From NCBI GenBank assembly GCA_026005095.1, contig BPKK01000012.1, forward strand, positions 1-64,000: a stretch of 64,000 nucleotides of DNA, written 5' to 3'. How positions within the stretch are numbered: the stretch's first letter is position 1; each line of letters starts with the position of its first letter. Position numbers and translations under genes: made by a program. Source of the DNA: Silanimonas sp. (GTDB taxonomy: Bacteria > Pseudomonadota > Gammaproteobacteria > Xanthomonadales > Xanthomonadaceae). Under the pieces are notes generated by a model. The model was given only the letters and a program-made list of their open reading frames with translations. It was not told where the DNA came from and made no database searches. Below, in pieces: positions 23,536 to 31,350 of this stretch.

Positions 23536-26253
23536 ATGTTGAATCTCAAGCGCGACATGCTGAGCGTGGCGCTCGCCTCGGCCCTCGTGGCCATGGCATC
23601 GCAGGCACAGGCACAGGCCGCGAAGGCCGACGAGGAAGAGGAGGCCAAGGCCGCCGACGCCAAGCAGCTCGACGCGGTGATCGTCACCGCCAGCATCCGC
23701 CGCGGCATCGAGGATGCAATCGAGAACAAGCAGAACGCCACCTCGATCGTCGAATCGATCTCGGCCGAGGGCATCGGCCAGTTGCCCGACCAGTCGATCG
23801 CCGATTCGATCGCCCGTCTTCCGGGCCTCACTGCGGTGCGCAACCAGCGCACCGGTCGGGCGCAGGAGATCAATGTCCGAGGTCTTTCTGGCGACTTTGC
23901 CACCGCCACCCTCAATGGCCGCGAGCAGGTCAGCCTGGCTCAAGCCCGCGGCGTCGAGTTCGACGCCTATCCCTCCGAACTGCTCGGCTCGGTGTTGGTC
24001 TACAAGACCCCAGAGGCCCGTCTGGTGGGCCAGGGCCTCTCCGCCACCATCGATCTTCGCACCGTGCGCCCGCTCGATTTCGACGATCGGGTGATGGCGC
24101 TCACCGCGCGTTACGAACAGAACCGCCTCAATGAGGAGAAGGAGAGCGGCTACCGCACCAGCTTCTCCTACATCGATCAGAACGACGCCAAGACCATGGG
24201 CCTCGCCCTGGGCTACGCCCGCCTCAACAACCCGGGTCAGGGCCGGGAGTTCGAGGCCTGGGGCTACGACAACGGCGCCATTGGTGGCGGCAAGATCTAC
24301 GACTACGAGAGCGAGAACGAGCGTGACGGCCTGATGGCGACGCTCGAGTTCCGCCCGAGCGACCAGTACCGCACTTCCTTCGATTTCTTCTACTCGCGCT
24401 ACGACCGGCAGGAGGACAAGCGCGGCCTCGAGTTCGGCACCACCTGGGGCGGCGCCTCGGTGGCGAGCCGCACCAACAACAGCCAGGGCACCGGCATCGA
24501 CGTGACCTGGACCAATGTCCGCCCGATCATCCGCAACGATGTCGAGGCCTTCGACGATCGGCTGATGTCGATCGGCTGGAACCATGAGATCACCTTCGGC
24601 GATCACTGGACCTTCAGCGCCGACATCAACGGCTCCCAGGGCAAGCGCGACCAGCGCATCCTCGAGACCTATGCCGTGCTGCCGGACGGTGTGGGCGACA
24701 CCCTGCGCGCCGTCTACAACCCGGAAGGCTACTTCGACCTCGATTTCGGCCTCGACTACAGCAATCCTTCGCTGCTGCGCCTGGCTGATCCGGGGGGCTG
24801 GGGTGGCGACCGCGCCCAGGCCGGCTACCTCAAGGACTTCGAGATCAAAGATTCGCTGGTAGCCGCGCGCTTCGACCTCGAGCGCCGCTTCGACGAAGGG
24901 GCCATCAGCAGCCTGCGCTTCGGTCTCAACTACAACGACCGCGACAAGAGCCGTGGCGCAGTCGAGAACACTCTCTGTCTGACCACCGGCTGCGAAGCCT
25001 CGAACAACGTGCAGCTGCCGATTCCGGCCAACTTCGTGATCGGCAGCACCACCGTCTTCGGCGGCACCAACATCGTCGCCTTCGACACCCTGAACCTGCT
25101 CAACAGCGGGGTCTACAACCTGCTGGTGAAGGACAACAAGGACATCACCAACAAGAACTGGACGGTACACGAGGAGGTGACCAGCGCTTACGTGCAGGCT
25201 AATTTGGATACCGAGTTCCTCGGCAACAGCCTGCTCGGCAACGTTGGCGTGCAGGTGCAGCACGTCTCGCAGGAAGGCACCGGCTTCGCCACCTATGCCG
25301 GCGCGCCGCTCGGTGTGCCGATCCGCGATGGCGATAGTTACACCGATGTCCTGCCGAGCCTGAACCTGCGCTGGGGTCTGCCGGCTGACCAGGTGCTGCG
25401 CTTTGCCGCCGCCCGCCAGGTGGCCCGCCCGCGTATGGACGATATGCGAGCCAGCCGTGACTTCGGCATCCGCATCAGCGGCAATACCTCGCCGGGCTGC
25501 GCAGCCCTGCCTTGCTTCAGTGGTGGCGGCGGCAATCCGAAGCTGCGGCCCTGGGAAGCCAATGCCTACGACCTCTCCTACGAGAAGTACTTCGACGGCA
25601 CTCGCGGCTATGTTTCGGTGGCCTACTTCTTCAAGGACCTGAAGACCTACATCTACGGCCAGACCATCGCCTTCGACTACAGCGGCCTGCCGATCCCCCC
25701 GGGCACTCCACCCTCGGCCATTCCCGCTAGCCGGATCGGCGAGTACAGTGCGCCCGTGAATGGCGAGGGCGGCCTGCTCAAGGGCTGGGAGTTCTCCGTC
25801 TCGCTGCCCTTCGACCTGCTCTGGGAGCCGCTCAGGGGCTTCGGCTTCCAGGGTAGCTACACCGACACCACCACCAGCGTGGAGCCGGACGGCCCGGGCA
25901 GTACCCAACCGCTGCCCGGATTCTCGAAGTACACCTCGAACGCCTCGCTCTACTACGAGGACCACGGCTTCCAGGTGCGCGTCAGCCGCCGTACCCGCTC
26001 GGCCTTCCGCTCCACCTTCCAGGGCTTCGGCGGCGACCTCAACTTCCGCAACTTCGCCGGCGAGGAAGTGGTCGATGCCCAGCTCGGCTACACCTTCCAG
26101 AGCGGCCCGCTCAAGGACCTGGCCATCCTGCTGCAGGCCGGCAACCTCACTGACGAGGCCTCGCGCGAACTCGACAGTGGCCGTGAGGATCGGCCGCTCA
26201 AGTTCTACGAGTATGGCAAGTACTACCTGCTCGGTGTGAACTACCGTTTCTAA
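23536..26253 (+). CDS. TonB-dependent receptor, Xanthomonas/Caulobacter oligosaccharide type
   Basis: 905 residues. Signal peptide (ALVAMASQAQAQA), a short acidic linker, a TonB-box-like KQLDAVIVTAS, then the plug: IADSIARLPGLTAVRNQRTGRAQEI with the family hallmark NVRGLSGDF and TLNGREQVS. The remainder is a large beta-barrel ending in the outer-membrane signature LGVNYRF with terminal Phe. It belongs to the group that imports oligosaccharides rather than siderophores (TonB-Xanth-Caul type). Its place between pullulanase, maltodextrin enzymes and a sugar transporter, with operator site 4 upstream, supports maltodextrin uptake. A purine-rich AGGAGAGGGG precedes the ATG. Confidence 0.93.
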   Translation: MLNLKRDMLSVALASALVAMASQAQAQAAKADEEEEAKAADAKQLDAVIVTASIRRGIEDAIENKQNATSIVESISAEGIGQLPDQSIADSIARLPGLTAVRNQRTGRAQEINVRGLSGDFATATLNGREQVSLAQARGVEFDAYPSELLGSVLVYKTPEARLVGQGLSATIDLRTVRPLDFDDRVMALTARYEQNRLNEEKESGYRTSFSYIDQNDAKTMGLALGYARLNNPGQGREFEAWGYDNGAIGGGKIYDYESENERDGLMATLEFRPSDQYRTSFDFFYSRYDRQEDKRGLEFGTTWGGASVASRTNNSQGTGIDVTWTNVRPIIRNDVEAFDDRLMSIGWNHEITFGDHWTFSADINGSQGKRDQRILETYAVLPDGVGDTLRAVYNPEGYFDLDFGLDYSNPSLLRLADPGGWGGDRAQAGYLKDFEIKDSLVAARFDLERRFDEGAISSLRFGLNYNDRDKSRGAVENTLCLTTGCEASNNVQLPIPANFVIGSTTVFGGTNIVAFDTLNLLNSGVYNLLVKDNKDITNKNWTVHEEVTSAYVQANLDTEFLGNSLLGNVGVQVQHVSQEGTGFATYAGAPLGVPIRDGDSYTDVLPSLNLRWGLPADQVLRFAAARQVARPRMDDMRASRDFGIRISGNTSPGCAALPCFSGGGGNPKLRPWEANAYDLSYEKYFDGTRGYVSVAYFFKDLKTYIYGQTIAFDYSGLPIPPGTPPSAIPASRIGEYSAPVNGEGGLLKGWEFSVSLPFDLLWEPLRGFGFQGSYTDTTTSVEPDGPGSTQPLPGFSKYTSNASLYYEDHGFQVRVSRRTRSAFRSTFQGFGGDLNFRNFAGEEVVDAQLGYTFQSGPLKDLAILLQAGNLTDEASRELDSGREDRPLKFYEYGKYYLLGVNYRF

Positions 26254-26271
26254 TGGCCCCGCCTCTGCCCC

Positions 26272-26302
26272 CCCCCCCGGCTGGCATCCGCCGCCGGGGG
26301 GG
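26272..26302. terminator. GC-rich hairpin between convergent TonB receptor genes
   Basis: CCCCCCCGG (26272-26280) can pair with CCGGGGGGG (26294-26302) around a 13-base loop. It lies between two genes that converge (stops at 26253 and 26310), where a bidirectional terminator is expected. Only a weak T run follows on the plus strand, so the role is tentative; long C/G homopolymers are also error-prone. Confidence 0.4.
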
Positions 26303-26309
26303 CGATCGT

Positions 26310-28919
26310 TTAGAAGCGGTAGCCAGCGCGCAGGTAGTACACCCCGCCATTGAAGCCGAAAGGCGTGTGCGAGGGATACCGTGCGCCTACCACATCAGCC
26401 CAGGGGTTCTTGTCTGGGTATGTATCGAGCAGGTTCTGTGCTCCGAGGTTGGCGAAGAAGCCGTTCGCCCAGCGATACCCCACTTCGGCATCGACGATCC
26501 ATGCCGCATCGCCATAGATCGGCAGGGCGTCAGGGCCGCTGATGAAGCCGGTGTCGAGATGGTCTTCGAAGAATGAGCCGTAGTAACCAAGGCGCAGGTT
26601 GAGATGCCAGTTGCCGTTCCGGTGGTGGACGTTGAAATTGCCCTTGGTCTTCGGTAGCGAGTTTTCGAGGATGAAGACACGCGCCTCCGAGGTGACATCA
26701 GGGTTGTAGCGGTCCACTCGCGTCTGATTCCAGTTGACGGCGAGCGAATAAGTGGTGGTTCCACCCCACTGCTCGGTGTCGTAGCTGGCGACGAAATCGA
26801 CGCCGCGCGTGCTGGTGTCGAAATCGTTGGTGAAGAAGCGAACCGTGCTGTAGGACGAAGCGTCGGTCACGCCTTGGGCGAGAAGGGCGGCCCGGTCGGC
26901 ATCGGTAAGTTCAAAATTGCCGGTCAGAGCGATCCGGTCACGCACCTTGATCCGGTAGAGATCCAGGGTTACTAGCCACGAGCCCTCGCTGAAGACGATG
27001 CCCGCGGAAAGGTTGTCCGATTCTTCCGGCTGCAGCTGGCGGCCACCGAAGCGCTGCGAGATCGGGTTGGTCGGCGCGAGAGTTGCTGCATCCCGAAGTT
27101 CCCCATTGATGAACTGCGTGGTCACCTGGGTGATATTGGATTGCCCCGGCGTCGGGGCGCGGAAGCCGGTACTCACGGCTGCGCGCAGGGCAATCGAGTC
27201 ACTGGTTTCGAAGCGGGCGGTGAGTTTCCCGTTCGCGGTGGTACCGAAGTCCTCGAAGTCTTCGTAGCGGACTGCGGCTTGCATCAGTAGCCGCTCGGTG
27301 AAGTTGGCCTCGGCATCCAGATAGGCAGCCCAGTTGCTGCGTGAGAAGACGCCCGACTGGCGCGGATTGAAGCCTGGGAATCCATTCGAGCCGATCAGGA
27401 AGCCCTGTGCCGCCAATGGCCCGACCTCGAACGAGGCCTGGTCACCGTTGATGATCTCGAATTCCTCTTTGCGCCACTCCAGGCCGGCAGCGAGGTTCAT
27501 CGGGTAGACCGTGAATCCGGTGTCGACCTCTTTGACGAAATCGGCGTTGAAGTTGGTTTCGGTCTGGATGTTCGAGCCGGGGCGGAAGCGGAAGTCGGAC
27601 GGCTGGTTGGGGCCGAGCGAGGCATTGATGGTGTTGAGCAGATAGAAATCGACTTCGCTGCGTCCTCGCGAAGCGGAGAAGTCGAAGCGGATACCATTCA
27701 GCCATTCGCCCTTCATGCCAGCCACCAGCGAACTGTCGCGGACGACGCCGCCGAAGCGTGGAGTGAATCCTCCGGGAAGCAGGCGCAGGAAAGTGAAGCA
27801 GTGGCTGGGCAGGGCGTTCACCTGGGCACTCACCGTGCCGTAAGGGATCAGGTTCCCTTGCGAATCACGCAAGGTGATGGTCGGACAGGCAGGGCCACCG
27901 AGATTTCCGATGGCAAGGGTGTTGCCGCCATCGAGGGAGTACACGCCAGCACGCGAAGTGGGGTTCCGGTAGTAGAAACCACCATCGACATCACGGGAAG
28001 CAATGTTGCCGAACAGGTAGTAATCGAAGCGATCGTGGGAGAGGCCGAGATTGGCAACAAACTTGAAATCACGGTTCACCCGCGGTGAACCCCAGATCTG
28101 GGCGGGGTCCGGGACGCCGGGATAGCCCGCAGCAGCAGCTTCGGCCGCGTCCGGTCGCTGCACGCTGCGGCTGGTCGGGTCGGCGTCGCGCCATTCGGCG
28201 GTGAGTGTTGCAAATCCATCTTCGCTGAGCTTGGTGCCCAATTGTGCGGCGAGCTGGCGGTTCTGCCCGTCTCCCTCGTAGGTTTGGCTGAAGAAGGCTT
28301 CCACTGAGCCGCCTTCGGTGAGCCGCTTCAAATTGAAGTTGATCACCCCGGCGATAGCATCTGAGCCATATTGCGCCGCTGCGCCATCACGCAGCACCTC
28401 GACCTGCTCGAGCGCCAGCGAGGGGATCGTCGAGATGTCCGGTCCCTGCGAGCCATCCGAGAGGCCATGGCCGAGAAAAGTGATGACTGCCGAACGGTGA
28501 CGACGCTTGCCATTCACCAACACCAGGCTGCTGTCCGGCGGGAGCCCGCGCAGATTGGCCGGGCGGACGAGGGTGGCGGCATCATCGATCGGGACGATGC
28601 TGACTTGGAACGAGGGCACCAGAACCCGCATTTGGTCGAGCACATCGACCGTGCCCTGGTTGTGGAAGTCCGCGCCGCCGATGATGTCGATGGGGACCGC
28701 CGACAGATTCTCGGAGCGAGGTTGGCCTCGGGAGCCGAGCGTCGACACGATGACCGCATCCAGCGTCTTGGCATCGTCCGCTTTTGGGGGATTCTCCGGC
28801 GCCTGGGTCTGGGCCTGGGCTGGGAGGGCAGAAAGGCAGAGCGCAGCAGAGCACAGGCCAAATCGGATCGCACTGGCCAGCGCGTGTCGGGCTGGGCGGA
28901 CGGAAGGTTTCGAACGCAT
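26310..28919 (-). CDS. TonB-dependent receptor (second)
   Basis: 869 residues. Signal peptide ending ALPAQAQ, TonB-box-like KTLDAVIVSTLGSRG, and a plug domain with VRPANLRGLPPDSSLVLVNG and QVEVLRDGAAAQYGSDAIAGVINF, typical of TonB receptors with a vitamin/iron-type plug. The barrel ends YLRAGYRF with terminal Phe. It is not closely similar to the 23.5-kb receptor. The gene is richer in AT and in rarer codons than its neighbours, which could mean later acquisition. The ligand is not deducible; operator site 5 lies 154 bases upstream of its start but is closer to the divergent transporter gene. Confidence 0.92.
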   Translation of the reverse strand: MRSKPSVRPARHALASAIRFGLCSAALCLSALPAQAQTQAPENPPKADDAKTLDAVIVSTLGSRGQPRSENLSAVPIDIIGGADFHNQGTVDVLDQMRVLVPSFQVSIVPIDDAATLVRPANLRGLPPDSSLVLVNGKRRHRSAVITFLGHGLSDGSQGPDISTIPSLALEQVEVLRDGAAAQYGSDAIAGVINFNLKRLTEGGSVEAFFSQTYEGDGQNRQLAAQLGTKLSEDGFATLTAEWRDADPTSRSVQRPDAAEAAAAGYPGVPDPAQIWGSPRVNRDFKFVANLGLSHDRFDYYLFGNIASRDVDGGFYYRNPTSRAGVYSLDGGNTLAIGNLGGPACPTITLRDSQGNLIPYGTVSAQVNALPSHCFTFLRLLPGGFTPRFGGVVRDSSLVAGMKGEWLNGIRFDFSASRGRSEVDFYLLNTINASLGPNQPSDFRFRPGSNIQTETNFNADFVKEVDTGFTVYPMNLAAGLEWRKEEFEIINGDQASFEVGPLAAQGFLIGSNGFPGFNPRQSGVFSRSNWAAYLDAEANFTERLLMQAAVRYEDFEDFGTTANGKLTARFETSDSIALRAAVSTGFRAPTPGQSNITQVTTQFINGELRDAATLAPTNPISQRFGGRQLQPEESDNLSAGIVFSEGSWLVTLDLYRIKVRDRIALTGNFELTDADRAALLAQGVTDASSYSTVRFFTNDFDTSTRGVDFVASYDTEQWGGTTTYSLAVNWNQTRVDRYNPDVTSEARVFILENSLPKTKGNFNVHHRNGNWHLNLRLGYYGSFFEDHLDTGFISGPDALPIYGDAAWIVDAEVGYRWANGFFANLGAQNLLDTYPDKNPWADVVGARYPSHTPFGFNGGVYYLRAGYRF

Positions 28920-29073
28920 CGGTGAGGTCCCCTGTCTGGTTTCCGGCGGCTCTGGTACTGGATTTCCCCTCGCCGGGGGCCACCCCTGACCCGGCGACAG
29001 ACAAGGTTTATCCCTATCGCGTCATGACTGCAATCACTTCGGCTCGCTGCCCAGCAGCGCTCAACCATGCGGA

Positions 29074-29087
29074 TGAATACGAATGCA
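29074..29087. promoter_or_regulatory. LacI/GalR-type operator, site 5 (sugar transporter)
   Basis: TGAATACGAATGCA, the weakest of the five palindromes, 61 bases before the transporter ATG in the divergent region shared with the second TonB receptor. Confidence 0.65.
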
Positions 29088-29148
29088 GGCTGCCCTTGCG
29101 GCAGCCGCTAGGTGTACGGTGCAGCGACCAGAAAGGGGAGGGGGAGAG

Positions 29149-30648
29149 ATGGCGCAAACGGGGGGATTGGCGGTAGTGCGACGGGACACAGACCGCCCGG
29201 AACTGTCGTTCTGGCAGATCTGGAACATGTGCTTTGGCTTCCTCGGCATCCAGTTCGGCTTCGCCCTGCAGAACGCCAACGTCAGCCGCATCTTCCAGAC
29301 CCTCGGCGCCGAGATGGAGCAGATCCCGATGCTGTGGATCGCCGCCCCGCTCACCGGCCTCGTCGTGCAGCCGATCGTCGGCTACCTGTCCGACCGCACC
29401 TGGCACCCCACCTGGGGCCGCCGCCGGCCCTTCTTCCTGATCGGCGCCATCCTGGCCAGCCTCGCGCTGATCGCCATGCCGAACTCGCCCAGCCTGTGGA
29501 TCGCCGCCGGCCTGCTCTGGGTGCTGGACGCTTCGATCAACATCTCGATGGAGCCCTTCCGCGCCTTCGTCGGCGACCAGCTGCCGCCGCGCCAGCGCCC
29601 CACCGGCTACGCCATGCAGAGCTTCTTCATCGGTCTGGGGGCAGTGGTGGCCAGCGCCCTGCCGTGGATGCTGGCCGCATTCGGCGTGGGCAACACCGCG
29701 CCGGAGGGCGTGGTGCCGGACAACGTGAAATACGCCTTCTATGCCGGTGCGGCGGTGTTCCTCTTCGCGGTGGGCTGGACGGTGTTCAGCACCCGCGAGT
29801 ACCCGCCCGAGCAGCTCCGGGCCTTCGATGCCGCGCGTCCGCGCGAGGAGAAAGCCATCGACGGCGGCCGGGCGCGCAACCAGGGCCGGCTGCTGCTGGC
29901 CATCGGCCTTGCGGCCATCGGCGGCATCTGGCACTTCGGACTGGCCCGCGACCTCTACCTGCTGGCCACCGGCATCGCGGTGTACGGCCTTGCCCTGCTG
30001 CTGCTCGGCAGCGGCCATGCGCCGGGCATGTTCGGCGCCATCCTGCGCGACCTCTACACCATGCCGGGCCGGATGCGCCAGCTCGCGGTGGTGCAGTTCT
30101 TCTCGTGGTTCGCGCTGTTCGCCATGTGGATCTACACCACCGGTGCGGTCACCTCGGTGCAGTTCGGCGCCACCGACACCCAGTCCGCGGCCTACAACGC
30201 CGGCGCCGACTGGGTGGGCGTGCTGTTCGCCGCCTACAACGGCTTCGCGGTGCTGGCCGCCCTGCTCATCCCGCCGATGGTGAAGCGCTATGGCGCGCGG
30301 CTCTCACACCTCATCAACCTGTCGCTGGGCGGACTCGGCCTCGTCTCCTTCTTCCTGATCGAGGACCCGCAGTGGCTGCTGCTCAGCATGGTGGGCGTGG
30401 GCTTCGCCTGGGCCTCGATCCTCTCGTTGCCCTACGCCCTGCTGGCCGACTCCCTGCCGGCCGAGAAGATGGGCGTGTACATGGGCATCTTCAATTTCTT
30501 CATCGTCATCCCGCAGCTGGTGGCAGCAAGCATCCTCGGCTTCCTGCTCGCCACCTTCTTCGACGGACAGCCGGTGTACGCCCTGCTGATGGGCGGGCTG
30601 TCGATGCTGGTGGCGGGCGTGCTGGCTTTGAACATCCGCCTGGAGTAG
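29149..30648 (+). CDS. MFS sugar transporter, SLC45/maltose-type
   Basis: 499 residues with about 12 hydrophobic segments. The loop 2-3 motif is SDRTWHPTWGRRRPFF, typical of SLC45-like MFS sugar symporters (plant sucrose carriers, bacterial maltose transporters). The N-terminus SFWQIWNMCFGFLGIQFGF is also family-like. It likely carries maltose or short maltodextrins from periplasm to cytoplasm by proton symport, completing the route from the TonB receptor to GlgP/MalQ. A strong ribosome-binding stretch (GGGGAGGGGGAG) precedes ATG 29149; an upstream frame extension would run into the operator and was rejected. No maltose ABC transporter is present in the window. Confidence 0.92.
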   Translation: MAQTGGLAVVRRDTDRPELSFWQIWNMCFGFLGIQFGFALQNANVSRIFQTLGAEMEQIPMLWIAAPLTGLVVQPIVGYLSDRTWHPTWGRRRPFFLIGAILASLALIAMPNSPSLWIAAGLLWVLDASINISMEPFRAFVGDQLPPRQRPTGYAMQSFFIGLGAVVASALPWMLAAFGVGNTAPEGVVPDNVKYAFYAGAAVFLFAVGWTVFSTREYPPEQLRAFDAARPREEKAIDGGRARNQGRLLLAIGLAAIGGIWHFGLARDLYLLATGIAVYGLALLLLGSGHAPGMFGAILRDLYTMPGRMRQLAVVQFFSWFALFAMWIYTTGAVTSVQFGATDTQSAAYNAGADWVGVLFAAYNGFAVLAALLIPPMVKRYGARLSHLINLSLGGLGLVSFFLIEDPQWLLLSMVGVGFAWASILSLPYALLADSLPAEKMGVYMGIFNFFIVIPQLVAASILGFLLATFFDGQPVYALLMGGLSMLVAGVLALNIRLE

Positions 30649-30744
30649 GCCCTGTCCGAAGCCGGCGATGCCACGGCCAACCGGTGGCTGGAGCGCGCCG
30701 ACGCGCCTTCTACGAGGGACGAGCCGCCGGCGCGCGCTGATCGC

Positions 30745-31350
30745 TCAGTACTTCACCGAGCAGCCGTAGGGCTGGGTGGTGCCACGGGCCACCGGGCGGC
30801 CGGCGCCGAGATCGGCGAGAGCCTCGCGCACGAACTGCGTGGCGCCCGGGATGTCGGCGGGGTCGGCGCTGGGGTTGGAGTCGATGGCGCCGTTGTAGCG
30901 CAGCACGCCCTCGCCATCGATGACGAACAGGTGCGGGGTGGTCTTGGCGCCGTAGGCCCGGCCCACGGTGCCGTCGTGGTCGAGCAGGAAGGCGGTGGGC
31001 GCGGCCTTCCACTCACCGAGGATGCGATCGGCCTCCTCGCCGCTCACATGACCTTGTTTGCCCGGAGCCGAGGAGTTCACCACCAGCCATACCGTTCCCC
31101 TGGCCGTGGCCTCGGCCTGCTGCGCCTGCATGTTGCCGGCGCCGTAGTGCTTCTTCACGAAGGGGCACTCGTGGTTGAACCACTCCAGCACCACGGTCTT
31201 GCCGGCGAAGTCGGAGAGCGAATGGCGCTGGCCCTTGCTGTCGGTGAGGGTGAAGGCCGGGGCCGGCTGGCCCACGGTGGCGGCAGCCATGGCGGCATTG
31301 GCGGCGAAAGCGAGGGCACTGCCGAGGGCGAGGGAAAGCAGGGTCTTCAT
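30745..31350 (-). CDS. Exported thioredoxin-fold (AhpC/TSA-like redoxin) protein
   Basis: 201 residues with a cleavable signal peptide (LGSALAFAANAAMA). The redoxin fold reads as VGQPAPAFTLTDSKGQ, VVLEWFNHECPFVKKHY, KTTPHLFVIDGEGVLRYNG. The active site is a single Cys followed by Pro-Phe (CPF) rather than CxxC; a second Cys occurs near the C-terminus (PYGCSVKY). Its ATG overlaps the stop of the DsbD-like gene (ATGA), so the two are co-translated, and the DsbD-like protein is the likely electron donor. Probable role: periplasmic thiol peroxidase or thiol-disulfide handling. Confidence 0.85.
   Translation of the reverse strand: MKTLLSLALGSALAFAANAAMAAATVGQPAPAFTLTDSKGQRHSLSDFAGKTVVLEWFNHECPFVKKHYGAGNMQAQQAEATARGTVWLVVNSSAPGKQGHVSGEEADRILGEWKAAPTAFLLDHDGTVGRAYGAKTTPHLFVIDGEGVLRYNGAIDSNPSADPADIPGATQFVREALADLGAGRPVARGTTQPYGCSVKY

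Noticed and set aside
29083-29148. Upstream start of the sugar transporter
   Set aside because: It begins within operator site 5 and adds 22 residues without a membrane or family pattern; the strong ribosome-binding stretch precedes 29149.
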